Shown: positions 41,938 through 50,916, counted from the stretch's first letter. The stretch is 61,827 nt of DNA from an uncultured Eubacteriales bacterium (GCA_902785105.1 CACZXF010000015.1:1-61827); one strand, 5' to 3'. The notes: generated by a model not told the origin, from the letters alone. Numbers and translations are program-made.

Positions 41938-43554
41938 ATGAATGAAAATGCCCGCCCCACGGAGATGGCGTTTACAGATGCATCGTTGCGCGAGCTGATG
42001 TGGCTCGGGGACCAGATTCCCGGCGGATTCTTCATCTACCGGGCGGACGGGAGCCAGGAGTTGGTGTACGTCAACCAGGCCACGCTGCGCATTTTCGGCT
42101 GCGTGGATATGGCGGAATTCACCGCGTTGACCGACAACACCTTCCGGGGCATGGTGCATCCCGAAGATTATGACGATATACAGTCATCCATCGATCACCA
42201 GATCACCGCCGGCGGGAGCGATCAGATGGACTATGTGGAGTACCGCATCGTCCGCAAGGACGGCGAGGTGCGCTGGGTGGACGACTACGGCCACTTCGCT
42301 CAGATGCCGGGCTACGGCGACGTCTACTACGTGTTCATCATGGATGTCACCGACAAGCGGCGCATACAGGCGGAAAAGATGCAGGCAGAGATGGCGCTGG
42401 CCCGTGAAAAGCAGGCCAGCGAGCTGAAGGATAGCTTCCTGTTCAACATCTCCCACGACATCCGCACGCCCATGAACGCGGTGATCGGTTTCTCAGAGCT
42501 GGCCCGGCGGCATATGGACGACCATGAGCGGCTGGCGGAATATCTGGATAAGACCACCGCCTCCGGAAAGCAGCTCCTGTCCCTCATCGACGACATGCTG
42601 GAGATGAACCAGCTCAACGACGGCAAGATCGTCCTGAGCGAGTCGCCCGTCGATCTGAAGGTCGAGCTGACCACGACCGCGGAGCTGTTCCGCGGATTGG
42701 CTGAGCAGAAAAACATCATCATTGAAACCAACATCAATCTCCCGGCGATGGAGGTGCTGACGGACTGCAATCGCTTTCGCAGAATCATCAGCAACCTTAT
42801 GGACAACGCGGTCAAGTTCACGCCTGCGAGGGGCAGGGTTGCGCTGTCGGCGCGTCAGATGAGAACCTCGGAAACCGGCGGCTATGCGAGGTATGAATTT
42901 GTCATTCAGGACACCGGCATCGGCATGTCCGATGAATTCATGGGCCGCATGTTCGACGCCTTCGAGCGGGAGGGCAATTCCACCGCCACCGGGATGACGG
43001 GCATGGGACTGGGCCTCTCCATCGTCAAAAGCCTGCTGGACCTGATGGGCGGCACCATCACCGCAAAAAGTAAGAAGGGCGTGGGTACCGCCTTCACCGT
43101 GGCGCTGCCCATGAAATTGGCTTCCGGCGGGGTGAAATATGAAGCGCCTGTCTCCGAGCCCGTTTACAAAAAGGAAGAACGGCGTCTGTTGATTGTAGAG
43201 GATATTGAGCTCAACCGAGAACTGGCCCAGACCTTGCTGGAGGAGGAAGGCTTTCTGGTGGAGGCCGTGTCCGACGGCTGTGACGCTGTGGATGCCGTGC
43301 GAGGACACGGGGCGGGCTATTACGACCTGATACTGATGGATATACAAATGCCCGTGATGAACGGCTATGAGGCCACTCGCGCCATACGCGCTCTGCCCAG
43401 GGAGGATTGCCCACGCATCCCCATCGTGGCCCTGTCCGCCAACGCCAGGGACGAGGACCGCCGCCTCAGCATGGCTGCCGGTATGAACGCCCACGTGGCC
43501 AAGCCCTTCGACATCGACGGGTTGGTGAAGGTTATCAATGGTCTCATTATCTGA
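41938..43554 (+). CDS. PAS-domain hybrid histidine kinase with receiver
   Basis: A 538-residue cytoplasmic hybrid kinase. The PAS domain (about 15-145) has IPGGFFIYRADGSQELVYVNQA and EYRIVRKDGEVRWV. The kinase has H173 in FNISHDIRTPMN, an N-box (ISNLMDNAVKFT), DTGIGM and GMGLGLSI. The receiver has D468 in LMDIQMPVMNG. There is no membrane segment, so the signal is probably internal. ATG 41938 follows GAAAGG; the in-frame ATG at 41869 lies in the terminator hairpin. It is a likely partner of Hpt H60. Confidence 0.92.
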   Translation: MNENARPTEMAFTDASLRELMWLGDQIPGGFFIYRADGSQELVYVNQATLRIFGCVDMAEFTALTDNTFRGMVHPEDYDDIQSSIDHQITAGGSDQMDYVEYRIVRKDGEVRWVDDYGHFAQMPGYGDVYYVFIMDVTDKRRIQAEKMQAEMALAREKQASELKDSFLFNISHDIRTPMNAVIGFSELARRHMDDHERLAEYLDKTTASGKQLLSLIDDMLEMNQLNDGKIVLSESPVDLKVELTTTAELFRGLAEQKNIIIETNINLPAMEVLTDCNRFRRIISNLMDNAVKFTPARGRVALSARQMRTSETGGYARYEFVIQDTGIGMSDEFMGRMFDAFEREGNSTATGMTGMGLGLSIVKSLLDLMGGTITAKSKKGVGTAFTVALPMKLASGGVKYEAPVSEPVYKKEERRLLIVEDIELNRELAQTLLEEEGFLVEAVSDGCDAVDAVRGHGAGYYDLILMDIQMPVMNGYEATRAIRALPREDCPRIPIVALSANARDEDRRLSMAAGMNAHVAKPFDIDGLVKVINGLII

Positions 43555-43663
43555 ACTAAATATTCACCCTGCTTGGAATTTGTCATAGTAAGTTTCAAAT
43601 GGGAAATAGAGACGGTCGCTGTTGCCCAATATATACAGGCATTTTCGACTAACCCATATAAGA

Positions 43664-43705
43664 GTAAAAAAAACGGAGCCATTCGCTGATGAACGGCTCC
43701 GTTTT
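43664..43705 (-). terminator. Terminator of the thioredoxin-like protein gene
   Basis: On the minus strand AAAACGGAGCC pairs with GGCTCCGTTTT (arms at 43695-43705 and 43670-43680), followed by a run of T. Confidence 0.88.
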
Positions 43706-43715
43706 GCGCTAACGG

Positions 43716-45482
43716 TCATTCCTTGGTGATGGCAATGGTGAGTTCGCTGGTATAGTCCTCGGTGTAGAAATCCGAATCCTCGGGGAAGTCGTACTCCTCA
43801 GGCGCGTCAACGACCTGTACGTGGTACTTGGCGGGCTTGCCGGTGAAGGTCACCACGCCGTTTTCGTCGCCCTCAGCCAGGTGGCAGGCAGTATCCTCGC
43901 AGAAGGTCAGACTGACCTCGGGGACGGGGTCGCCGTTCTGGTCCACCACGGTGACAGTGTAGGTCGCCTCGGTCTCAACCGCAGCAGCTTCGGCGGGCTG
44001 GGTTTCGTTCGATTCGACTGTCGTGGAGGCATTGTCCGGCAGCTCATCGACATAGGACCAGGACAGGCCGCTATAGCTTCCAGACGCCTCGTACGCCTTG
44101 ATCATGTCATCGGCGCTTTCCTCGCCCTTGCAGAAGAAAATGTCACCTACCGCCAGGTCCTCTGTGAATACATTGATCTCCAATTGAGCATAGCTGTTGT
44201 CTGTATTGGGATACTCATAGATGAAGGCGTCATCTACTACGGGAAGCTCGGCCAGAAGAACGCCATCGCGGGTAACGCTGTTTACAATCATCGCTGCATC
44301 CGGGTCGACGCTTTCGGCCACATAGATGGCCACCTTCACCTGATCCTCGTTCGACACGTAGAAATATCCGTCTGTCGCTTCACCTTCGATGAGTATGGTG
44401 GCCTGACGCGCGTCCTCGTTGGCAGGCGCCAAATAGGTCTCTTCAGAAACGGGATAGACATTGAGGGCATCCAGCAGCTCGGCAGCTTCATCGCCGGATA
44501 CGAGGCTCATATTGTCAATGCCCACATAGGTGGTTACTCCGTCCGGAATATAGATATCATAGGTGAATTCCGCCTTGTGCTCGCCGGGCTCCAGGGCGAC
44601 GGCCCAGGGCGTCCAGTCGCGGTTCTGCGTGAAATACTTCACATCCACGCCGTCCAGCGTGAATATCAGGGGGCGGACGAGGGCGGGCATGTCGGTGCCG
44701 ACCTCAAAGTAAAGCGCGTCGCCTTCCTTGGAGGTGAAGTTGGCGACCATATGTGCTTTGGAAGTCTCGATCCCCATGTTGCTGGCGAACAGGGCGGTGT
44801 GGTCGCCGCGAGTTTCCGGCACGAAGGGATAGACGCCCTCGGTCTTGTCCACCTCGCAGGAAAGCTCGATGTTCTCTCCGGTCAGCGCAGCGCTGAGCTC
44901 GGCCTCATCGGGATAGGGGACGTTCATCGGCGCGACGGGGATGCTGTCCAGTGTCACGGTCTCCGTATAATCGTCGCCCAAGAAGGTCAGCACAGTGCGC
45001 TCAAAGGCGCCGGCGCTGGGGAACATGCCGGACTCGATAAAGCCCATATTGCCGAAGCGGTCAATGAAAACGTTGGTGGGATACCCGGGAATCGGAACAA
45101 TATCCGTGATGCCCGTGCCCTCTGTCAAACCGAAGTGGAAGGTCAGATCTCTGTCAGCCTTGTACTGGGCCATGATGTCCATGGTATCCTTTGCGTAAGC
45201 GGAGAGGGCCATCAGCTCCATCTGATCGCTGTACTTGTCACAGATTTGCTGCATCGCCGGAAATTCCTTGTCGCAGTAGGTGCAAAAGGAGGCGAAGATG
45301 CTGATCACCACGAGCTGCTTTTCCTTCAGTATCTCGGAAAGCGTCAGCGTGTTGCCATCGGTGTCGGTAAGGGTGAAATCCGGAAGGGGGGAGCCGATCA
45401 TAGGGAATTCCTCCGAGGCCATGGCTGGCAGTGAAGTCACCAGCAGCGCCAATGCCATCAGAATCAAAATAACTCTTTTCAT
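43716..45482 (-). CDS. Secreted thioredoxin-like (redoxin) protein with long beta-rich extension
   Basis: A 588-residue exported protein. The signal peptide (about 1-22, ending PAMAS) is followed by a TlpA/AhpC-type redoxin domain with redox motif FCTYC (C67, C70) and IPGYPTNVFIDRFGNMGF. A long extracellular region of about 400 residues follows, apparently beta-sandwich-like and acidic, ending in a carboxypeptidase-regulatory/SpaA-like domain (YTVTVVDQNGDPVPEVSLTFC). No lipobox or sortase motif was seen. The start at 45482 follows AAGGAGA. Substrate unknown. Confidence 0.8.
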   Translation of the reverse strand: MKRVILILMALALLVTSLPAMASEEFPMIGSPLPDFTLTDTDGNTLTLSEILKEKQLVVISIFASFCTYCDKEFPAMQQICDKYSDQMELMALSAYAKDTMDIMAQYKADRDLTFHFGLTEGTGITDIVPIPGYPTNVFIDRFGNMGFIESGMFPSAGAFERTVLTFLGDDYTETVTLDSIPVAPMNVPYPDEAELSAALTGENIELSCEVDKTEGVYPFVPETRGDHTALFASNMGIETSKAHMVANFTSKEGDALYFEVGTDMPALVRPLIFTLDGVDVKYFTQNRDWTPWAVALEPGEHKAEFTYDIYIPDGVTTYVGIDNMSLVSGDEAAELLDALNVYPVSEETYLAPANEDARQATILIEGEATDGYFYVSNEDQVKVAIYVAESVDPDAAMIVNSVTRDGVLLAELPVVDDAFIYEYPNTDNSYAQLEINVFTEDLAVGDIFFCKGEESADDMIKAYEASGSYSGLSWSYVDELPDNASTTVESNETQPAEAAAVETEATYTVTVVDQNGDPVPEVSLTFCEDTACHLAEGDENGVVTFTGKPAKYHVQVVDAPEEYDFPEDSDFYTEDYTSELTIAITKE

Positions 45483-45512
45483 GATACCATTCTCCTTACC
45501 ATTGATATTTGC

Positions 45513-45541
45513 ATTATACCGGATAAATGCGGCATATTCAA
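45513..45541 (-). promoter_or_regulatory. Promoter of the thioredoxin-like protein gene
   Basis: Minus-strand -35 TTGAAT (45536-45541), a 17-base spacer and -10 TATAAT (45513-45518). Confidence 0.65.
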
Positions 45542-45643
45542 GCGGATTCTTCAAATTTAATTCATTATAATCTCAAAAAGGCTGGTTTGCAGGAGGGAGA
45601 TATGATATTATAAAAAAAATATACATACAGAGGTTTGGAAGCG

Positions 45644-46318
45644 ATGCGAAAGCCTGTCGTCGATTACTCCGATTTTAGATTGTCCCGGATCAATGAGCCG
45701 CGTTTTGCTCATCTCTGGCTGCTGGGCGGCTGGATCGCCTATTTCGTGCTATACTATCTGACGGAGCACTTCATACCCTTTGAGCACTGCCATGTGATCC
45801 ATTGCGCGCTGGACGATGTGATTCCCTTCCGGGAGGAGTTTTTGATATTCTACTGCTACTGGTTCCTGCTGGTGGCAGGTTCGCTGGTCTGGTGTCTGCG
45901 ACATGACGTTCTTTCCTTCAAGCGGCTTCAAATCTACATCATGATCACCCAGCTCGTCGCCATGATCGCCTACATCGTCTACCCCAGCGTCCAGCACCTC
46001 CGCCCTGTGACCTTTGAGCGGGACAATCTGCTGACGCGTCTGATGAGCTTTATCTACTCCGTTGATACGCCCACCGGCGTCTGCCCGTCGCTGCATGTGG
46101 CCTATTCGATAGCCATCGCGTCGGTATTCTGCCATAAGAAGGACGCTTCGCTCCTTGTGAAGGGCATCATGGTGTTATCCGCGGTGATGATATCGCTGTC
46201 CACGGCTTTCGTCAAGCAGCACTCCGTGGTGGACATCGTCATGGCGCTGCCGGTCTGCGCGCTGGCCGAGTGGCTGGTCTTTGGCAACACGCCGCTTCGG
46301 CGCTGGATAGAAAAATAG
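45644..46318 (+). CDS. PAP2 superfamily membrane phosphatase
   Basis: A 224-residue membrane protein with about six hydrophobic segments and the two C-terminal PAP2 motifs: CPSLHVAYS (SxxxH-like) and STAFVKQHSVVDI (the His-Asp pair). PAP2 enzymes dephosphorylate lipids or polyprenyl phosphates, or exchange lipid head groups. ATG at 45644 follows AGAGG at 10 bases; TTG at 45635 is a weaker alternative. Stands alone, ended by a shared terminator. Confidence 0.85.
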   Translation: MRKPVVDYSDFRLSRINEPRFAHLWLLGGWIAYFVLYYLTEHFIPFEHCHVIHCALDDVIPFREEFLIFYCYWFLLVAGSLVWCLRHDVLSFKRLQIYIMITQLVAMIAYIVYPSVQHLRPVTFERDNLLTRLMSFIYSVDTPTGVCPSLHVAYSIAIASVFCHKKDASLLVKGIMVLSAVMISLSTAFVKQHSVVDIVMALPVCALAEWLVFGNTPLRRWIEK

Positions 46319-46326
46319 ACAGAGAA

Positions 46327-46355
46327 GAGGCCGCCTCCGCTTTGGAGACGGCCTC
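46327..46355. terminator. Hairpin between convergent PAP2 and Hsp20 genes
   Basis: GAGGCCGCCTCC (46327-46338) pairs with GGAGACGGCCTC (46344-46355), one mismatch. There is no clear T-run on either strand, so intrinsic termination is likely but weak. Confidence 0.5.
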
Positions 46356-46369
46356 GTGCTGTGTGTGGT

Positions 46370-46837
46370 TTATCCGTTGATCTCAATGGTGTGGGCTTCG
46401 GGCTTCGGCGCGGGCTCGCACTTGGGCAGGGTCAGCTTTAGCACGCCATCCTTGAATTCGGCGCTGATGTCGTTTTCCCGAATGCCCTCGACGTTGAAGG
46501 ACCGGCTCATACTGCCATAGCGGCGCTCGCGATAGACGTACTTGTCTGCCTCGTCCTTCTGCTCGTTGCTCTCATTGTACTCGGCGGAGATGGTCAGAAC
46601 GCCGTCGTTGACCTCCACCTTCAGATCGTCTTTCTTCATGCCGGGCATGTCCGCCTCCAGCAGGTAGTGGTCGCCCTCGTCCTTCACATCCACCTTCATC
46701 GGGCGCTGGTCGGTCATCATGCCGAAGTTGTCCGAGAAGAAGGGGCGAAAGAAGTCGTTGGCAAAGTCCTCAAAGTATCCGCGGTTTTCGCGGCGGGTCA
46801 TATTGTGATTGGTACGATACGGGATAATGCTGAACAT
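46370..46837 (-). CDS. Hsp20/alpha-crystallin small heat-shock protein
   Basis: A 155-residue small heat-shock protein. The alpha-crystallin domain has HYLLEADMPGMKKDDLKVEV, RRYGSMSRSFNVE and the conserved FKDGVLKLTLPK, with a C-terminal IEING (I-x-I anchor). It holds unfolding proteins in an ATP-independent way. AAGGAGG precedes the start. No CIRCE element was seen. Confidence 0.95.
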   Translation of the reverse strand: MFSIIPYRTNHNMTRRENRGYFEDFANDFFRPFFSDNFGMMTDQRPMKVDVKDEGDHYLLEADMPGMKKDDLKVEVNDGVLTISAEYNESNEQKDEADKYVYRERRYGSMSRSFNVEGIRENDISAEFKDGVLKLTLPKCEPAPKPEAHTIEING

Positions 46838-46920
46838 AAATCATACCTCCTTGAATGTCTCATGTATCTATTTTGAACGGCGGTCGGGGTTTCTATCCGT
46901 TCCCCCTGCCGACATTTATT

Positions 46921-46948
46921 ATTATAGTCAAAAGTCAAAGAAAGTCAA
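46921..46948 (-). promoter_or_regulatory. Promoter of the Hsp20 gene
   Basis: Minus-strand -35 TTGACT (46943-46948), a 16-base spacer and -10 TATAAT (46921-46926). The spacer repeats the TTGACT/TTTGACTT pattern. It leaves an 80-base untranslated leader. Confidence 0.65.
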
Positions 46949-47033
46949 TACATCAAATTGGGATTTAACAAAATTAACATTGTTCTTGACATTCCGGCCT
47001 GTATCCATTAAACTGTATCGGGGAGGTGGAGGC

Positions 47034-47747
47034 GTGTATCCAATACAACCGATAATCGAGCGCCTTGAGGCGATGCGAGAATCAAAATACGCGGATTTTA
47101 ACAACGGTCTGATCCCAGGAGTGAGCTGCCATATGCTGGGCGTTCGCGTGCCCGCGCTTCGACAGATTGCAAGAGAGATTGCAAAGGAATCAAACTGGCG
47201 GAATTTCCTGGAGGCCAGCCGCGGCCATGAGCTCTATGAGCTTCGATTGCTTCACGGCATGGTGCTGGGCGGCGCGAAATGCGAGGCAAATGAGAAAATC
47301 GCCATGATAGACGCTTTCCTGCCTTGCATTGACAACTGGGCAATATGCGACGGCACAGTATCCAGCATCAAACCCGGAAAGACTGACGCGGAGCCGCTGT
47401 TTGAATATGCCTGCGCCTGTGCGGAGAGCGATATCGAATTCCGCAAGCGCTTCGGCCTGATACTGCTGATGAGTCGATTTCACGATGAAAAGCACATCGC
47501 GCGAACCATGGAAATCTACCGGCGTTTTAAGCATGACGGATACTACGCCCGCATGGGCGCAGCTTGGGGTCTGGCGACGCTTTGGCTGTCGGATCGTGAG
47601 GGCTGTCTGGGCATTCTGCGGAAAAACCTGTGGGACGAATGGACCCACAACAAGGCCATACAGAAGCTGTGCGAGAGCCGCCGCATCTCCGACGCGGACA
47701 AAACGCTGGCGCGAAGCCTGACCCGTGGAAAGGCAGAGACAAAATGA
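47034..47747 (+). CDS. DNA alkylation repair protein (AlkD-like)
   Basis: A 237-residue all-helical protein of the AlkD/HEAT-repeat DNA glycosylase family. It has GVRVPALRQIAREIAK, LRLLHGMVLGGAK, FLPCIDNWAICDGTVSS and YYARMGAAWGLATLW. It removes N3- and N7-alkylated bases. The start is GTG at 47034, preceded by GGGGAGGT; the upstream in-frame reading runs through the Hsp20 promoter and is rejected. Overlaps the NUDIX gene as ATGA. Confidence 0.85.
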   Translation: MYPIQPIIERLEAMRESKYADFNNGLIPGVSCHMLGVRVPALRQIAREIAKESNWRNFLEASRGHELYELRLLHGMVLGGAKCEANEKIAMIDAFLPCIDNWAICDGTVSSIKPGKTDAEPLFEYACACAESDIEFRKRFGLILLMSRFHDEKHIARTMEIYRRFKHDGYYARMGAAWGLATLWLSDREGCLGILRKNLWDEWTHNKAIQKLCESRRISDADKTLARSLTRGKAETK

Positions 47748-48220
47748 AGGAAACGACACTTTGCTACATCGAACGAAATAATGAATACCTGATGCTCCAC
47801 CGCACCAAAAAGAAAAACGACGCCAACCATGACAAGTGGCTGGGCATCGGCGGCCACATCGAGCCGGGGGAGACGCCCATGGACTGCGTGCTCCGCGAAG
47901 CCAAGGAGGAGACAGGGCTGCTCCTTCTGGACTGTCGTTATCGCGGCATCGTCCACTTCCGTTCCGACCGTTGGGAGGACGAGGAGATGCACCTTTTCAC
48001 CGCCACCCGTTATGCCGGTGAACTCATCACCTGCGACGAGGGCGATCTGGAATGGATCGACCGGGACCGTCTGCTGGCGCTGACCCTCTGGGAAGGGGAC
48101 AAAATTTTCTTAAAGCTCCTTCGGGACGGCACAGAGGGATTCGAACTGACACTGAACTACGAGGGAGAACACCTCGCCGCCGCAAAGCTCAATGGAAAAG
48201 AACTGACGATTGGAGGCTGA
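47744..48220 (+). CDS. NUDIX hydrolase, 8-oxo-dGTP diphosphatase-like
   Basis: A 158-residue NUDIX protein with the full box G-x5-E-x7-REAKEETG (GGHIEPGETPMDCVLREAKEETGL). The sequence (LCYIERNNEYLMLHRTKKKNDANHDKWLGIGGH) matches MutT/YtkD-like 8-oxo-dGTP diphosphatases. It is coupled to the AlkD-like gene, so both may serve DNA or nucleotide repair. Confidence 0.9.
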   Translation: MKETTLCYIERNNEYLMLHRTKKKNDANHDKWLGIGGHIEPGETPMDCVLREAKEETGLLLLDCRYRGIVHFRSDRWEDEEMHLFTATRYAGELITCDEGDLEWIDRDRLLALTLWEGDKIFLKLLRDGTEGFELTLNYEGEHLAAAKLNGKELTIGG

Positions 48221-48225
48221 TTCCC

Positions 48226-48447
48226 GTGCGATGCTCCTGCCATGAATGTGATACTTACATGGTTCATTCAGAGGGACTGGCGCTGGGCTGCGTCTGTCCC
48301 AACTGCGGCTATCGCTGCAAGGCATGTCTCGGCACCGACTCCGTCATCAGCCGGGACAGCCTGAAGAACATACAGTTCAACCCCGTCATTATGGACGACA
48401 TCATGTCCAGCTTCGACGAACCGGAAGAGGATGAGTATTATGATTGA
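48226..48447 (+). CDS. Small zinc-ribbon-like protein
   Basis: A 73-residue protein with two Cys pairs at the start (MRCSCHECD) and CVCPNCGYRCKACLG, which could bind one or two zinc ions, followed by a short acidic tail (EPEEDEYYD). No named family recognised. GTG start at 48226 with TGGAGG nine bases upstream. It lies between the NUDIX and GH127 genes, overlapping the latter, so all are in one operon. Confidence 0.72.
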   Translation: MRCSCHECDTYMVHSEGLALGCVCPNCGYRCKACLGTDSVISRDSLKNIQFNPVIMDDIMSSFDEPEEDEYYD

Positions 48448-50344
48448 TAATGCCATTATAAACGACGGCTTCTGGAACAGCATACGCGACACTGTTGTGA
48501 AGGAGGGCATACCCTACCAGTGGAAGGCTTTGAACGACCAGATACCGGACGCCGAGCCAAGTCACTGTATCCGAAATTTCCGCATTGCCGCGGGAAAGGA
48601 AAGCGGGGGACACGGCGGCTATGTATTCCAGGACAGCGACGTGGCGAAATGGATCGAAGGCGCAGCCTATACGCTGCGCTGGCATCCCGACCCGACGCTG
48701 GAGGATATCATCGACGAGGCCATCGAGACCGTCGCCGCCGCCCAGCAGCCGGACGGCTACCTCGATACCTATTACATCATCAACGGCCTGGACAAGCGCT
48801 GGACCGACCTTCGGGATAACCACGAATTGTACTGCGCCGGGCACCTGATCGAGGCGGCCGTGGCCTATTACCAGGTCACCGGCAAGCGCCGCCTGCTGGA
48901 TGTGGCGCTGAAGCTGGTAGACCATATCCTTGACACCTTCGGAACGGATGAGGGCAGGTTGCCCGGCTATCCAGGGCACCCCATCATCGAAATGGCGCTG
49001 ATGCGGCTGTATGATATAACCCATGATCCGCGCCACCTGGAGCTGGCCCGCTATTTCATCGACCAGCGCGGCCAATCCCCGCTGTACTTCGAGGCGGAGG
49101 GCAGACGCAACGGCAAGCGCTTCTTCTGGGAGGACAGCCCGTTCCGATACAAGTATTATCAGGCGCACATGCCCGTGCGTCAGCAGACCGAGGCCGTAGG
49201 CCACGCGGTCCGCGCCGTCTATCTGTATTCCGGCATGGCGGATGTGGCGCGGGCGACGGGCGACGGGGAGCTGGCCGAAGCCTGTCGCCGCCTGTGGCGG
49301 AACATTACCCGGCGACGCATGTACATCACCGGGGCCATCGGCTCCTCTGAGTACGGCGAATCCTTCACCTTCGACTATGATCTGCCCAACGACACCATCT
49401 ATGGCGAGACCTGTGCCGCCATAGGCATGGTGTTTTTCGCCCGCCGCATGCTCAGATTGGAGAAAAAGGGCGAGTACGCCGACACCATGGAGCGGGCGCT
49501 CTACAATGGCGTCATCAGCGGTATGCAGTTGGACGGCAAGCGCTTTTTCTATGTGAACCCGCTGGAGGTGATCCCGGAGGCCTGCGCGCTGGACTACAAC
49601 AAGCGTCATGTGAAACCCGAGCGCCAGAAATGGTTCGGCTGCGCCTGCTGCCCGCCCAACATTATCCGCCTGTTGGCATCACTGGAGAACTACATCTGCG
49701 ATACTGATCAGGACGCGCTCTACGTCCATCTCTACCTTGGTGGCAAAATCGAGGCCGGTGGTCTGTCACTGAATATTGAAACCCGTTACCCCTGGGAGGG
49801 CAGCGTCAGAATGACGGTCAATGTCAGCTATCCTGTTTCCCGTGATATTGCCCTGCGCATACCCGGCTGGTGCGGGAAAGGGGAGTGGAAGATCAGTGTC
49901 AACGGTGCCTCGGCAGACATTCGGGTGGAGGATGGCTATGCGCATCTCAACCGCGAATGGCGCGATGGGGATGAAATCCGCCTGGAACTGGCACTGCGGC
50001 CCCGTGTGATTCGTGCCAATCCCAGAGTGCGTGAGGATTCGGGCAAGGCGGCTTTGCAATACGGACCTTTGGTCTACTGTCTTGAAGAAGCTGACAATGG
50101 TCCGGCGCTAAATGCAGTGCGCTTAGCGTCGCATTTGAACGCGGTGGCCAAATGGGAGCCCGACCTGCTGGGCGGCATCGTGGCGCTGGAAACCGACGGC
50201 CTGCGGGAGCGCCTCGAGGGTTGGGAGACTTTGCTGTACGCGGAGCGCGAGCCGGAGGTCGAGCCGATTCGCCTGCACTGGGTTCCCTATTATGCCTGGG
50301 CCAACCGTGGCGTCGGCGAGATGCGCGTGTGGGTAAGGCTATAG
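48440..50344 (+). CDS. GH127 family glycosidase (beta-L-arabinofuranosidase-like)
   Basis: A 634-residue cytoplasmic GH127 protein resembling Bifidobacterium HypBA1. It has CIRNFRIAAGKESG, QQPDGYLDTYY, ELYCAGHLIEAAVAYY, MYITGAIGSS and GETCAAIG, then the Cys cluster GCACCPPNIIRLLAS, which supplies catalytic and zinc ligands in the family. It probably removes beta-L-arabinofuranose from plant glycans. Start ATG 48440 follows GGAAGAGG; ATG 48431 is too close. A terminator follows. Confidence 0.92.
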   Translation: MIDNAIINDGFWNSIRDTVVKEGIPYQWKALNDQIPDAEPSHCIRNFRIAAGKESGGHGGYVFQDSDVAKWIEGAAYTLRWHPDPTLEDIIDEAIETVAAAQQPDGYLDTYYIINGLDKRWTDLRDNHELYCAGHLIEAAVAYYQVTGKRRLLDVALKLVDHILDTFGTDEGRLPGYPGHPIIEMALMRLYDITHDPRHLELARYFIDQRGQSPLYFEAEGRRNGKRFFWEDSPFRYKYYQAHMPVRQQTEAVGHAVRAVYLYSGMADVARATGDGELAEACRRLWRNITRRRMYITGAIGSSEYGESFTFDYDLPNDTIYGETCAAIGMVFFARRMLRLEKKGEYADTMERALYNGVISGMQLDGKRFFYVNPLEVIPEACALDYNKRHVKPERQKWFGCACCPPNIIRLLASLENYICDTDQDALYVHLYLGGKIEAGGLSLNIETRYPWEGSVRMTVNVSYPVSRDIALRIPGWCGKGEWKISVNGASADIRVEDGYAHLNREWRDGDEIRLELALRPRVIRANPRVREDSGKAALQYGPLVYCLEEADNGPALNAVRLASHLNAVAKWEPDLLGGIVALETDGLRERLEGWETLLYAEREPEVEPIRLHWVPYYAWANRGVGEMRVWVRL

Positions 50345-50352
50345 GTTATATT

Positions 50353-50388
50353 AAAAACGGAGCCGTTCATACCGAACAGCTCCGTTTT
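50353..50388. terminator. Bidirectional terminator after GH127
   Basis: AAAACGGAGC (50354-50363) pairs with GCTCCGTTTT (50379-50388), extended inward by CGTTC/GAAC. It serves the GH127 gene and the convergent GNAT gene. Confidence 0.85.
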
Positions 50389-50397
50389 CAATGGCAA

Positions 50398-50916
50398 TCA
50401 GCCCCTGCCGCGCTCCCATTCCTCGCGGGTAATGAGCATTTCAGTAACACCTTCGCCTTCGCGCTGAATGTGAAATCCCGCGCGGAGAAACCCACGTATG
50501 GCGGGAAGGTTGCCTGAAGGGAACGCGCATTTCAGGGCAGGGATTTCCTCCCGGCCAAAGGCGTGGTCCGTCAGCAGTCGTATGGCGGCGGCGCTATGGC
50601 CTTTTCCCCGGTGTTCGGCGACGATGAGTATGCCCGCGCTGTAGTCCTCGCCCTCGCGGAACCAGCAGACCTCTCCCACGGGGATGCCATCGCTGAAAAT
50701 AAACGCGGAATAGAAATCCGGCTCGTTGTACAGCCAGACCTGCCGCCACCAGCGCCAGTTTTCTATCGGGAAGTCGATGCAGCCGGTGACGGGGTCGTAG
50801 CCCTCTGCGCCGCCCAGGTCCCGGCCGCGGTTGTGGGCCATGGTAGCGGGGTCGCCCAGCCACGCCTGCCGGGCGGCCATGTCCCGCAGGCCGGGTATCC
50901 TCAATTCAAGGCTCAT
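50398..50916 (-). CDS. GNAT family N-acetyltransferase
   Basis: A 172-residue acetyltransferase. The CoA-binding loop lies around AEHRGKGHSAAAIRLL, and FLRAGFHIQREGEG is a typical C-terminal strand. The acceptor is unknown. Its ATG overlaps the stop of the upstream methyltransferase gene as ATGA, so it is coupled to it. Confidence 0.85.
   Translation of the reverse strand: MSLELRIPGLRDMAARQAWLGDPATMAHNRGRDLGGAEGYDPVTGCIDFPIENWRWWRQVWLYNEPDFYSAFIFSDGIPVGEVCWFREGEDYSAGILIVAEHRGKGHSAAAIRLLTDHAFGREEIPALKCAFPSGNLPAIRGFLRAGFHIQREGEGVTEMLITREEWERGRG

Noticed and set aside
46838-46950. CIRCE heat-shock operator before hsp20
   Set aside because: No TTAGCACTC/GAGTGCTAA inverted repeat is present.
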